Shown piece by piece: positions 26,421 through 35,237 of a stretch of 64,000 nucleotides of DNA. Location: positions 558,001 through 622,000 of the forward strand of contig NZ_JAASAH010000002.1 of assembly GCF_012726235.1 (NCBI RefSeq). The letters run 5' to 3'. Within the stretch, counting starts at the first letter, position 1, and the number at the start of each line of letters is the position of its first letter. The position numbers and the translations under genes were made by a program. The notes under the pieces were generated by a model. The model saw nothing but the letters and a program-made list of their open reading frames with translations. It searched no databases and had not been told where the DNA came from. The DNA comes from Streptomyces sp. HNM0574. GTDB taxonomy: Bacteria; Actinomycetota; Actinomycetes; Streptomycetales; Streptomycetaceae.

Positions 26421-29084
26421 TCAGCCGCCGGTCACGCGGTAGGTGTCGGCGACCGCCTCGAAGTGCCGGTCGATCTCCTTCCGCTTCTCCTGAGAACCCA
26501 TCACGAGCAGCACGTGGTACCGCCCGTCGAGGACCATCGCCCGGTTCCGCGCGTAGACGTCGCGGCCGCCGTCGCGCCAGGTGAAGGTGCCCTCCGCCAT
26601 CGCCGAGGCGCCGACGTCGATCCGGCGCAGGCCCGAGGTGGTGGCCCAGTCCGAGGCGCGGTACGCCTTCAACTCCGGTTCGTCGTCGCTCTGGTAGGAC
26701 ATCGGGTCCCTGCCGTACTTCCGCACCGTGTCCCGGCCCGGCACGAGGACCATCTCCACCTGCCCGCCGTTGTACCGGACCTGGGCCCCGTGCGTGGACC
26801 GCCGGTCCCACTCCTCCGGCACGGCGACGGTGAAGCCCGCCGGGTCGTTCGCCGTCTTGTATCCGTCGGGGACGGCCGGCGCGGAGGTCTGCGGATGCCG
26901 CGTTCCCGCGTCGCCGCCCTTGCCCGGGTCCTTCGGGCGCCCGGCGGCGTCCCCGTCCGGCGCGGTCGTCTCGGGGCCGGCGCCGACCTCGCCCCGGCGC
27001 TGCTCGCCCCCGGCGTCCACGCCGCCGCCCTTCGGCATCAGCAGCACCGCGTACAGCACGGCCGCACCCAGCCCCAGCAGCACGCACGCCAGCAGCCAGC
27101 GCCCCAGCCGCTGCGGGCTCCCGGCCTTCCGCTCCCGCGCGGCGGACCGCTTCGAGGACGCGGCGGCGGCTCCCGCGTGCGGGGTGACGCTCTCGGCCGG
27201 CGGGGCGGGCGGAGGTGGTGGAGGCGGCGCGGGCGGCGCCTTCGGACGCTTCCGTTCACGCGTGCGCCCGGCGCGTGCCGCCTGCGGGGCGCCGGCCGTA
27301 CGCTCCCCGCGCGGGCGCTTCGCCGCACGGCGGCGCCGTACGAGCTCGCCCCGGCGCCGCAGGATCGGCAGCCGCCGCGGGTCGGACCGCTCCCCCGGGT
27401 CCAGGGCCGGCGGGCCGAGGACGGTACGCCGCCCCACCTCCGGCTCCGGCGCCGAGCGCACCAGCGAACGCAGCCAGCCGCGCAGCTCCTCGAAGTCCGG
27501 CCGCTCCGTGGGGTCCTGGCGCAGCAGCGACTCGACGACCGGACGCAGCGGACCGCAGTCCTCCGCGAACGCGGGCGGCTCCGCGCACACCAGGCCCACC
27601 AGCTCGGCCACCCCGTCCTCGGGGTACGGCGAGTGCCCCTGGACGGAACGGAACAGCAGCGCGCCCAGCGCCCACAGGTCCGCCGCCGGGCCGACCGGCG
27701 GCGCCAGCCGCCAGTTCTCGTACACCGGCCCCGCCTGCTCCGGAGCCCAGCGCTCCGTCACCGCGCCCACCACCGTCATCCGGGCCTGCCGCGCCCGCTC
27801 CGCGGCCAGGGCGCTGGCGGGGCCCTGGTAGGCGTCGTGGTGGGGGGCGGGTTCGGTCCGGGGGGAGGTTCCGGTTCCGGGTGCCGTGTTGGTTCCGGTT
27901 CCGGGGTCGGCCGTTGGTGCGGCCCCCTCGGCGTGCTCCGGCGCCGTCGCGGGCGGGGTGGCCTCGTCGTGCTCGGGCCAGGTCAGCGGTACGGGGCGGC
28001 TGTCGGGGCGGCGGGCGCCCGGGAGGGACGCCGGGCCCACCTCGTCGCCGGGGGCCGCGCCGTCCCGGGGCCGCTCCTCGCCGGGCGCGGACCACCAACT
28101 CGCCTGTGTACGGCCGTCGTCCGGGGCCGCGACCGCCTCGCCGGGGGCCGGCCGTCCGGCGCGCTCGGCGGCGGCGCGGCGGGCCCCGTCCCGGTACGCG
28201 GCGACGGCGCCGCGCCGGGCGGCCCGCGCCTCGGCCTCGGCGTCCGGCGCCCCGTGCCCGTCGTCACCGGAGCCGGTACGCGCCGCGGAGAAGCCCTCGG
28301 GCAGCGGGATGTCCGACCACGCGGGGAGCCCGCCGGGCCCCGCCGGGGTCAACTCCCCCGCCGCGCCCGGCTCCTCGCCCGCACGCGGCCCCGGGATCGC
28401 CACCGTCCCGGCGCCGTCGTCCGCTTCGGGCTCGGGCTCGACTTCCGTTACGGGCCCGGCAGTACGGTCGTCGCCGTCTTCCTCGGGTATCGGGCCCGGG
28501 TCCGTCCCCGGGAGGACGGCGTAACCGCACAGGGTCTCCTGGGCCGCGCCCAGGGCGAGGCCGGTCAGGATGGCGCGGCCGTCCTCGCAGAGGTAGACGG
28601 AGTCGGCGGTGATGTTGCGGTGCGTCCAGCCGTACGCGTGCACCACCCGGAGCGCGGCGAGGAGGTCGGCGGCGATCTCGGCGGCGCGGTGCGCGCTCAG
28701 CGGCCGCTCCGCGAGGTGCGCGGAGAGCGGCCGGGCCGGGAGCAGTTCGCTGACGATCCACAGCCCGTCGCCCTCGACGAAGACGTCGTAGACCTGATCG
28801 AGACGGGGATGGTCGGGAATCCGGGACGCGGCCGCCGCGGCCTCCACCGCACGCCCCACGGCCGGATCGACGTGCCCGCGCCCGTCCGCGCCGTACCCGG
28901 AAGGAGCGGCACCGTCGAGGAACTCCGCCTCGACGACCTCGGGAAGCGGAACCTGCCGCACGGACACGTCCTGCCCACTGGCCGTGTCGTAGGCGATACC
29001 TCCGGCGTAGTCACCGGGGAGGAGGGGAGGCAGGCGGTAGCGACCGGCGAGCAGGCGGTCCCCGTAGCCCGCGTTGTCGTTCAC
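26421..29084 (-). CDS. membrane pseudokinase of the Ser/Thr kinase family
   Basis: An 887-residue protein from GTG 29084 (GGGGAGG upstream). It has the kinase fold, but the key residues are changed: no glycine loop (LPPLLPGDYAGG), Arg43 at the VAIK-lysine position, HRN at 155-157 instead of HRD, and LTG at 173-175 instead of DFG. An acidic, Pro/Gly-rich insertion of roughly 250 residues separates that point from the APE-like RWAPEQAG, after which ADLWALGALLFRSVQG is normal. A basic/proline-rich linker, one membrane helix (LLACVLLGLGAAVLYAVLLM) and an outer domain beginning DGYKTANDPAGFTVAVP follow. It should not phosphorylate and more likely scaffolds or regulates the flanking kinases. Confidence 0.88.
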   Translation of the reverse strand: MNDNAGYGDRLLAGRYRLPPLLPGDYAGGIAYDTASGQDVSVRQVPLPEVVEAEFLDGAAPSGYGADGRGHVDPAVGRAVEAAAAASRIPDHPRLDQVYDVFVEGDGLWIVSELLPARPLSAHLAERPLSAHRAAEIAADLLAALRVVHAYGWTHRNITADSVYLCEDGRAILTGLALGAAQETLCGYAVLPGTDPGPIPEEDGDDRTAGPVTEVEPEPEADDGAGTVAIPGPRAGEEPGAAGELTPAGPGGLPAWSDIPLPEGFSAARTGSGDDGHGAPDAEAEARAARRGAVAAYRDGARRAAAERAGRPAPGEAVAAPDDGRTQASWWSAPGEERPRDGAAPGDEVGPASLPGARRPDSRPVPLTWPEHDEATPPATAPEHAEGAAPTADPGTGTNTAPGTGTSPRTEPAPHHDAYQGPASALAAERARQARMTVVGAVTERWAPEQAGPVYENWRLAPPVGPAADLWALGALLFRSVQGHSPYPEDGVAELVGLVCAEPPAFAEDCGPLRPVVESLLRQDPTERPDFEELRGWLRSLVRSAPEPEVGRRTVLGPPALDPGERSDPRRLPILRRRGELVRRRRAAKRPRGERTAGAPQAARAGRTRERKRPKAPPAPPPPPPPAPPAESVTPHAGAAAASSKRSAARERKAGSPQRLGRWLLACVLLGLGAAVLYAVLLMPKGGGVDAGGEQRRGEVGAGPETTAPDGDAAGRPKDPGKGGDAGTRHPQTSAPAVPDGYKTANDPAGFTVAVPEEWDRRSTHGAQVRYNGGQVEMVLVPGRDTVRKYGRDPMSYQSDDEPELKAYRASDWATTSGLRRIDVGASAMAEGTFTWRDGGRDVYARNRAMVLDGRYHVLLVMGSQEKRKEIDRHFEAVADTYRVTGG

Positions 29085-29123
29085 GACGCCTCCCCAAAGC
29101 GGCGCGAGCCGTCAATTCCTCGC

Positions 29124-29147
29124 TACGTCCGCACCATTGCGGACGTA
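29124..29147. promoter_or_regulatory. 9-bp inverted repeat upstream of the pseudokinase gene
   Basis: TACGTCCGC (29124-29132) and GCGGACGTA (29139-29147) are perfect inverted copies with a 6-base AT-rich spacer, 40 bases upstream of the pseudokinase start in a 226-bp intergenic region. Either an operator or a short hairpin in the leader. Confidence 0.5.
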
Positions 29148-29310
29148 TACGGCCCACACTCATTCACGATACGTGCCCGAGCGTTCCCGCGCCGCCCCAC
29201 CGGCGACCGGAGCCCCCTCGGGCAGCTTTCCCCTTTCCGCCGGGCTCCCAACGCCCGTGATCCGACCGTGAGTTCGACGTGGCAGCCCCGGACGTACCCG
29301 TCCGGTCACC

Positions 29311-31356
29311 TCAGTCGGTCGGCTTGAAGCTCTTGAAGGCGGTCTCGCGGAGCGTCTTGCACTCCTTCTCGTCCCACTTGTCGGCCGCGCAGGTGATCAT
29401 GATCGCGTAGCCGTGCGAGTCGTCCACCTTGAAGCCGCGGTTGAGCACCCGCACCTTCTTGCCGTCCTCCTCGCGGAGGAACTGCCAGTCGGCGACGGTC
29501 GGATAGTCCCGCCAGTCAACCGACTTCAGACTGAGCCGCTGGTACCCGTTGCTGCTCGCCCGGACGGAGGGCTCCAGCTGGCGCCAGGCGGAGGCGGCGT
29601 CCGACAGCGGGCGGGCGTTGAAGTCGATCTGGATCTTGGGCAGCCCGTCCGAACCGGCGTACCGGGCACCCGAGTTCTGGCCCGCTATGCCGACGTGCTC
29701 GAACCCGTCGGGCATCCCCAGGGCGAAGTGGAACCGGTTGTCCGTGACCTTCCGGTACGCCTCCGGCAGCTCTCCGCCGTCCCCCTTGTCCTCCTTCTCG
29801 TCCTTCTCCCCCTTGTCGTCCTTCTCGGGGGCGGGCTCGGCCGCGTCGTCGGAACCGGAGGCGTCCTCGTCCTTGCCGCCGTCGCCGGGGGCCTTCGCGT
29901 CGTCCCCCTTCCCGCTCGCGCCGGAGGGCTTCTCGCCGCCCGCGCCGCTCTCCTGCCGCGCGCTGCCGCCCTTGTCGTCACCGTCGGCCGTCGACAGCGC
30001 GACGGCACCGACCAGCACGCAGACGGCCACGACGACCGCGGCCGCGATCCCGACCGCCCTGCGCGGCAGCCCCGTCACAAAGGCGCGCACCGACTCGACG
30101 GCCGCCGCGCCACCCCCGGACGCTCCCGCACCGGAACCCTTGCCGGAGGCCGTCCCGCCCCCGGACGTCCCGGCGGCAGCCGCGGGCGCCTCGGCGGGCA
30201 GCCCGCCACTCACCGCGGCGGCACCGGCGCTCTTCCCCTTGCCCGCACCGGAAGCGGAACCCGAACCGGAACCCGAGGAAGCCGCCCCCGAAGCACCGGA
30301 CTTGGCCCCCGAACCACCGGAGCCCGAACCGGAGCCCGAACCCGCGACAGCGGCGACCCCGGCCGCAGCGGCCCCCTTCTTCCCGCTCCGGGAGCCCCCG
30401 CTCTTGCCTGAACTCCCCTTCGCCGAGCCCCCCTTGGCCCCTGCCGACGAGGCACCGTCCCCCTCCGGCTCCGGCGGCACCGGCATGCTGCGGGTGGCGT
30501 CCGCCGGGGCCCCGGCGGCGTCGCCCGGCTTCTCCCCTGCGGCGACGGGGCGCAGCAGCGCCTGCGCGGCGGCCACGTCCAGCCGCTCGTCCGGGTCCTT
30601 GGCGAGCAGCCCGAAGATGACCTCGCGCAGCCCGCCGGCCCGTTCGGGCTCGGGGACGGGCTCGGTCATCACGGCCGTCAGCGTGGAGATCGCCGAGCCC
30701 TTGTCGTACGGCGGACGGCCCTCGACCGCCGCGAACAGCAGGCCACCGAGGGACCACAGGTCGGCGGGCGGGCCCGGCGGCTTGCCGCGCGCCCGCTCGG
30801 GCGAGATGTACGAGGGGGCGCCGACGAGCATGCCGGTGCTGGTGACGGAGGGGTCGCCCTCGACCTTCGCGATGCCGAAGTCGGTGAGGACGACCCGGCC
30901 GGTGCCGTCCTCCAGAAGCACGTTGGACGGCTTGACGTCCCGGTGGAGGATGCCCTCGCGGTGCGCGGCGCGCAGCACGTCGAGGATGGCGAGTCCGACC
31001 TCGGCCGCGCGCTGCGGCTCCAGCGGACCGTCCTCCCGTATCTGGTCGGCGAGGGAGCGGCCCTCGACGAGTTCCATGACGATCCAGGGGCGGCCGTCCT
31101 CGTCGACGACGTCGAAGACGGTGACGGCGCTGCCGCTGCGGATGCGGGCAATCGCCTTGGCCTCACGGAGCGTTCGCGTCACGAGGCGCTGCTTCTCGTC
31201 CTCGTCGACGCTCGCCGGGAAACGCAGTTCCTTCACCGCGACCGTGCGGCCGAGGATCTCGTCCTCCGCACGCCACACGGTGCCCATACCGCCGCGGCCG
31301 AGGACACCCCCGAGCCGATAGCGCTTCCCTACCAGCCGTCCTGCGTCCTCGCTCAT
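29311..31356 (-). CDS. membrane Ser/Thr protein kinase (active type, Gly/Ser-rich linker)
   Basis: A 681-residue kinase; the ATG at 31356 has AAGGGG upstream. The catalytic domain starts almost at the N-terminus: LGRGGMGTVW, Lys42 in VAVKEL, HRD at 138-140 in HRDVKPSNVLL, DFG at 159-161, SYISPERARG. Residues ~310-410 are an extreme low-complexity Gly/Ser/Ala stretch, then a membrane helix (VGIAAAVVVAVCVLVGAVAL), then an acidic Lys/Asp/Glu-rich repeat and an outer domain with LPKIQIDFN and KVRVLNRGF. The three kinase genes run head to tail with gaps of 76 and 226 bases. Signals sensed outside are unknown. Confidence 0.93.
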   Translation of the reverse strand: MSEDAGRLVGKRYRLGGVLGRGGMGTVWRAEDEILGRTVAVKELRFPASVDEDEKQRLVTRTLREAKAIARIRSGSAVTVFDVVDEDGRPWIVMELVEGRSLADQIREDGPLEPQRAAEVGLAILDVLRAAHREGILHRDVKPSNVLLEDGTGRVVLTDFGIAKVEGDPSVTSTGMLVGAPSYISPERARGKPPGPPADLWSLGGLLFAAVEGRPPYDKGSAISTLTAVMTEPVPEPERAGGLREVIFGLLAKDPDERLDVAAAQALLRPVAAGEKPGDAAGAPADATRSMPVPPEPEGDGASSAGAKGGSAKGSSGKSGGSRSGKKGAAAAGVAAVAGSGSGSGSGGSGAKSGASGAASSGSGSGSASGAGKGKSAGAAAVSGGLPAEAPAAAAGTSGGGTASGKGSGAGASGGGAAAVESVRAFVTGLPRRAVGIAAAVVVAVCVLVGAVALSTADGDDKGGSARQESGAGGEKPSGASGKGDDAKAPGDGGKDEDASGSDDAAEPAPEKDDKGEKDEKEDKGDGGELPEAYRKVTDNRFHFALGMPDGFEHVGIAGQNSGARYAGSDGLPKIQIDFNARPLSDAASAWRQLEPSVRASSNGYQRLSLKSVDWRDYPTVADWQFLREEDGKKVRVLNRGFKVDDSHGYAIMITCAADKWDEKECKTLRETAFKSFKPTD

Positions 31357-31562
31357 GAATCCCCTTGTGTCCCCTCTGCGTCGAGCCCAAGCCGCCCTCG
31401 CAGAGCCTTCATTGTGGACTATGGCTCTGACAAGTCACGTACGGGGGCTCCACAGCTGCCCCACATCCGTGCCCGTGGTTACCGGGAGACACAGGGGTGC
31501 TCCCCCACCCCTCCCGATGCCCGTCGGTGCGGGCCCCCGGCGGTCCGCGACGGGACGCCGGA

Positions 31563-31604
31563 CGGCTCCGCCCGGGACGCCCCACAGGGTCCCGGACGGA
31601 GCCG
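31563..31604 (-). terminator. probable glpD terminator
   Basis: CGGCTCCG-c-CCGGGAC (31563-31578) pairs with GTCCCGG-a-CGGAGCCG (31589-31604): 15 pairs interrupted by a single mismatch, 10-base loop, about 170 bases beyond the glpD stop. Confidence 0.55.
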
Positions 31605-31712
31605 CTGTTCACAACTTGCCCACACTTCCGCCATGTTCAACGTCGAGCCGCGCACACACCGGCGCGCGCACCCGCACGCCGCGCCCCGGAAAGCCCGTCA
31701 CGCGCCCGACAC

Positions 31713-31730
31713 CGTCACAGACCTGTGACG
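31713..31730. promoter_or_regulatory. palindrome CGTCACAG-AC-CTGTGACG
   Basis: A perfect 8-bp inverted repeat with a 2-base centre, 43 bases beyond the glpD stop and ~360 bases upstream of the kinase start. The half-sites are those of CRP-like proteins (TGTGA/TCACA) but in the opposite order, so it is not a standard CRP box. It may be an operator or a small terminator stem. Confidence 0.45.
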
Positions 31731-31773
31731 AACGCGTCCGCACCGGACCGCGCATACCCCCGCACATCCGGCG

Positions 31774-33480
31774 CTACAGCGGAACGATGTCCTCCGCGCC
31801 CAGTCGTGCCGCGTCGGCCGTGAGGTCGTCGGGCTGCCGCTGCGACTCGCGCTCGGCCTCCACCCGCTTCTCGTAGTGCGCGACTTCGCGGTCCACCTGG
31901 TCCGCCGTCCAGCCGAGGACGCCCGCCATCAGCTCGGCGCACTCCCGCGCGCTCCGCGTGCCCCGGTCGAAGGTCTCGATGGAGATGCGCGTCCGCCGGG
32001 TCAGCACGTCGTCCAGGTGCCGGGCGCCCTCGTGGGTGCAGGCGTAGACGATCTCCGCCTTGAGGTAGTCGTCCGCCGCCGGCAGCGGCTCGCCGAGCTT
32101 CGGGTCCTCGGCGATCAGCTCCAGCAGCTCGTCGGCCAACGAGCCGTAGCGGCCCAGCAGATGCTCGACCCGCGCCACGTGCAGCCCGTTCCTGGCGGCG
32201 ATCCGGGCCCGCGCGTTCCACATCGCCGGATACCCCTCGGCCCCCGCCAGCGGCACGTCCTCCGTGCAGCACTCGGCGACCCGGTGGTCCAGCCCGTGCA
32301 CCGCCTCGTCGACGGCGTCCTTCGCCATCACCCGGTACGTCGTGTACTTGCCGCCCGCGATGACGACCAGACCGGGGACGGGATGCGCGACGGTGTGCTC
32401 CCGCGAGAGCTTGCTCGTCGCGTCCGACTCCCCCGCCAGCAGCGGCCGCAGACCCGCGTAGACGCCCTCGACGTCGTCCCGCGTCAGCGGCACCGCCAGC
32501 ACCGAGTTGACGTGGTCGAGCAGGTAGTCGATGTCGGCGCTGGAGGCCGCCGGGTGCGCCTTGTCGAGCTCCCAGCTGGTGTCGGTCGTCCCGATGATCC
32601 AGTGCCTGCCCCACGGGATCACGAACAGCACGCTCTTCTCGGTGCGCAGGATCAGACCCGTGGTGGAGTTGATCCGGTCCCGCGGTACGACGAGGTGGAT
32701 GCCCTTCGACGCCTTGACGTGGAACTGGCCGCGCTCCGCGATGAGTCCCTGGGTGTCGTCGGTCCACACGCCGGTGGCGTTGACGACCTGCTTCGCGCGC
32801 ACCTCGAACCGGCCGCCCTGCTCCAGGTCCTCCACCTCGGCGCCGACGACCCGCTCCCCCTCACGGAGGAAGCCGACGACCCGCGCCCGGTTCGCCGCCT
32901 CGGCGCCGTAGCTGACGGCGGTCCGCACCAGCGTCGTGACGTACCGCGCGTCGTCCATCTGCGCGTCGTAGTACTGGAGCGCGCCGACCAGCGCGTCCTT
33001 GCGCAGACAGGGCGCGACGCGCAGGGCGTGCCGGCGCGAGAGGTGACGGTGCGTCGGCAGCCCGCGCCCGTGCCCGGACGAGACCGACATCGCGTCGTAC
33101 ATGGCCACGCCCGTGCCCGCGTACAGCCGCTCCCAGCCGCGGTGCTCCAGCGGGTAGAGGAACGGCACCGGACGCACCAGGTGCGGGGCCAGCCGCTGGA
33201 GCAGCAGCCCGCGCTCCTTCAACGCCTCGCGTACCAGCGCGAAGTCGAGCATCTCCAGGTAGCGCAGCCCACCGTGGATGAGCTTGCTGGACCGGCTGGA
33301 GGTGCCGGAGGCCCAGTCCCGCGCCTCCACGATTCCGGTGGACAGACCGCGCGTCGCCGCGTCCAGGGCGATGCCCGCGCCGACGACTCCGCCGCCGACG
33401 ACCAGCACGTCCAGCTCGCGCTCGGCCATCCGGGCCAGCGCCTCGGCACGCTGCTCGGGTCCCAGTGTCGGTGTCCTCAA
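31774..33480 (-). CDS. glpD: glycerol-3-phosphate dehydrogenase (FAD, respiratory)
   Basis: A 568-residue flavoenzyme oxidising glycerol-3-phosphate to dihydroxyacetone phosphate at the membrane. I choose TTG 33480 as start because a perfect AGGAGG lies five bases upstream, although the frame is open for another 420 bases. The FAD site is LDVLVVGGGVVGAGIALDAATRG, followed by SGTSSRSSKLIHGGLRYL and GGLRPL-type glycerol-phosphate contacts, and the C-terminal dehydrogenase cap ends in the family-typical acidic helices. It stands alone here, apart from the gyl operon (glpF/glpK) where other streptomycete copies lie. Confidence 0.95.
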   Translation of the reverse strand: MRTPTLGPEQRAEALARMAERELDVLVVGGGVVGAGIALDAATRGLSTGIVEARDWASGTSSRSSKLIHGGLRYLEMLDFALVREALKERGLLLQRLAPHLVRPVPFLYPLEHRGWERLYAGTGVAMYDAMSVSSGHGRGLPTHRHLSRRHALRVAPCLRKDALVGALQYYDAQMDDARYVTTLVRTAVSYGAEAANRARVVGFLREGERVVGAEVEDLEQGGRFEVRAKQVVNATGVWTDDTQGLIAERGQFHVKASKGIHLVVPRDRINSTTGLILRTEKSVLFVIPWGRHWIIGTTDTSWELDKAHPAASSADIDYLLDHVNSVLAVPLTRDDVEGVYAGLRPLLAGESDATSKLSREHTVAHPVPGLVVIAGGKYTTYRVMAKDAVDEAVHGLDHRVAECCTEDVPLAGAEGYPAMWNARARIAARNGLHVARVEHLLGRYGSLADELLELIAEDPKLGEPLPAADDYLKAEIVYACTHEGARHLDDVLTRRTRISIETFDRGTRSARECAELMAGVLGWTADQVDREVAHYEKRVEAERESQRQPDDLTADAARLGAEDIVPL

Positions 33481-33877
33481 CGCTGCCTCCTGCTCGGGGT
33501 GGTGTCGCTTGCTCGGATGTCCCGGCGCGGCCGCCGCGGCCCGGTGGCCGCCGGACGCTCCGTGGCCGTGCCCGCCGCCGCGCCCTCGCCGGTGTCCTGC
33601 TGCCCGTCCGTCGCCGGTGCCCTCGTCGTACCCGCTCCCCTGCCGATGGTCCCCCATTCCCGCGACTTTGGCCGTGCGTCGGCCCTGCCAGGGACGCAAT
33701 ACCGCATAACTGTCATATAGGCCCTTAACCTGAAATCGCGTCGCGCACAACTCGCGACGCCCACCGGGAGCACCGCTCTCGCCCCACCGGGCGCGCGGAC
33801 GGGGCTTCCCGGGGGACGGGAGGCCGGGCCTCCCAGGTGACGCAGAGCGAAGCCCTCCTCGGTGCGCTAGGAGAAGG
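33481..33877. other. divergent promoter region of glpD and the nucleotide-sugar dehydrogenase homologue
   Basis: About 400 bases with no supported gene. Bases 33690-33750 are much less GC-rich than the surroundings (CATAACTGTCATATAGG, CCCTTAACCTGAAATC) and must contain the promoters of one or both flanking genes. An 8-bp inverted repeat, GCGTCGCG/CGCGACGC, lies at 33738-33760. Confidence 0.6.
33738..33760. promoter_or_regulatory. inverted repeat GCGTCGCG-N7-CGCGACGC
   Basis: A perfect 8-bp repeat in the divergent promoter region, 118 bases upstream of the dehydrogenase homologue. Candidate operator. Confidence 0.4.
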
Positions 33878-35149
33878 ATGTCCGTCATGCCCGCAGATCT
33901 CACCGTGTACGGACTCGGTCATTCGGGTCTCCCGGTGGTGCAGGCAGCCGTGGCCGCCGGCATCAGCACCCTCGGGTACGACCCCGACGAGGAGACCGTC
34001 GCCGGGCTCAACGCGGGCCGCCCGCCGGCCGACGCCCCGCTGACCGCCGCCGAACTGCGCCGCATGCTCTCCCGCGGCTTCCGCGCCACCAGCGACCCGG
34101 CGCACCTCGGCCGCTCCCGCACCGCCGTGATCTGCGCGCCCACCCCGCTCGGCGCCGACCGCGCCCTCGACCTCGGCGCCGTACGCGCGGCGGCCCGCAC
34201 CCTCGCCTCCCGGCTGCGCCCGCGTACGACGGTGATCCTCGAATCGACCGTCTACCCGGGCAGCACCGAGGACGTGCTCCGCCCGATCCTGGAGGACGGC
34301 TCCGGCCTGCGCGCCGGCCGCGACTTCCACCTCGCCTGCTCCCCCGCGCGCACCGACCCCGGCAGCCGCAGGTACGGCTACGCCAACACCCCGAAGGTCA
34401 TCGGCGGCCTCACCCCCGCCTGCACCGAGGCGGCCGCGGCCTTCTACGGGCGGCTCACCGACAAGGTCGTCCGCGCCCGCGGCCCGCGCGAGGCCGAGAC
34501 GACGAAGCTGCTGGAGATCAACTACCGGCAGGTCAACATCGCGCTGGTGAACGAGATGGCGGTCTTCTGCCACGACATCGGCGTCGACCTGTGGGACGTG
34601 ATCCGCTGCGCCGAGACCAAACCGTTCGGCTTCCAGGCGTTCCGCCCAGGACCCGGCGTCGGCGGCCACGGCGAGCCCGTCGACCCCAACTACCTGGCGT
34701 ACCGCAGCCGTTCGCTCGGCTACCCGCTGCGCATGGTCGAGGTCGCCCAGGAGGCCAACTCCCGGATGCCCCGCTACGTGGCCCAGCGCGCGGCCGCGCT
34801 GCTCAACGAGCACGGCAAGTCGGCGCGCGGCGCCCGCGTCCTGCTGCTCGGCGTCACCTACAAGCCGGACCTGGCCGACCAGCAGGGCGCCCCCGCCCGC
34901 GAGGTCGCCACCCGCCTCAAGGAACTGGGCGCCCAGCTCGGCTACCACGACCCCTACGTGATGCAGTGGCACGTCGCCGACCAGCCCGTGCCCCGCGCCG
35001 ACTCGCTCTACGAGGCCGCCGCGGCCGCCGACCTGACCGTCCTCCTCCAGCACCACCGCACCTACGACCTGCAGGGTCTCGCCGCCAAGGCCCAGCTGCT
35101 GCTCGACACCCGCGGCGCCAGCCCCACGGGCGCGGCCCACCGGCTCTGA
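33878..35149 (+). CDS. UDP-glucose/GDP-mannose dehydrogenase homologue with a degenerate active site
   Basis: A 423-residue protein of normal length (ATG 33878; ATG 33887 fits the AAGG spacing equally well). It has the nucleotide-binding YGLGHSGLP start, ESTVYPGST, Lys210 in ETTKLLEINYRQVNIALVNE, and the C-terminal GVTYKPDLAD block. Three catalytic positions are lost: Ala157 where SPER has Glu, Ile214 where KLLEN has Asn, and Gly265 in GGHGEPVDP where the essential nucleophile Cys of GGHCxPVDP belongs. Four-electron oxidation to a uronic acid should be impossible. It may bind a nucleotide sugar as a regulator, or catalyse a partial reaction. The gene stands alone behind its own promoter region. 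Confidence 0.88.
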   Translation: MSVMPADLTVYGLGHSGLPVVQAAVAAGISTLGYDPDEETVAGLNAGRPPADAPLTAAELRRMLSRGFRATSDPAHLGRSRTAVICAPTPLGADRALDLGAVRAAARTLASRLRPRTTVILESTVYPGSTEDVLRPILEDGSGLRAGRDFHLACSPARTDPGSRRYGYANTPKVIGGLTPACTEAAAAFYGRLTDKVVRARGPREAETTKLLEINYRQVNIALVNEMAVFCHDIGVDLWDVIRCAETKPFGFQAFRPGPGVGGHGEPVDPNYLAYRSRSLGYPLRMVEVAQEANSRMPRYVAQRAAALLNEHGKSARGARVLLLGVTYKPDLADQQGAPAREVATRLKELGAQLGYHDPYVMQWHVADQPVPRADSLYEAAAAADLTVLLQHHRTYDLQGLAAKAQLLLDTRGASPTGAAHRL

Positions 35150-35164
35150 CGGGCACCCGCACAC

Positions 35165-35214
35165 GACGAGGGGCCCGCGGCGTACGCGAGAACGTACGCC
35201 GCGGGCCCCTCGTC
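35165..35214. terminator. bidirectional terminator, 22-bp perfect stem
   Basis: Bases 35165-35186 and 35193-35214 are exact inverted copies (core GAGGGGCCCGCGGCGTACG) with a 6-base loop, between the convergent dehydrogenase homologue and guaB3. Confidence 0.92.
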
Positions 35215-35237
35215 CGCGTTTCCCGGTGGGCCGGGGG

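Larger units (their letters stand above)
31357..31773. other. gene-less stretch between the kinase cluster and glpD
   Basis: A 417-base region with no credible gene. It contains the upstream region of the first kinase gene, a strong hairpin (31563-31604) and a perfect palindrome (31713-31730), listed separately. Confidence 0.7.

Noticed and set aside
31713..31730. CRP binding site
   Set aside because: The half-sites are in the inverse order (TCACA outside-in), so the TGTGA-N6-TCACA consensus is not met.
31774..33903. glpD frame open to 33903
   Set aside because: The extra 140 residues are low complexity; AGGAGG with TTG at 33480 precedes the conserved FAD domain.
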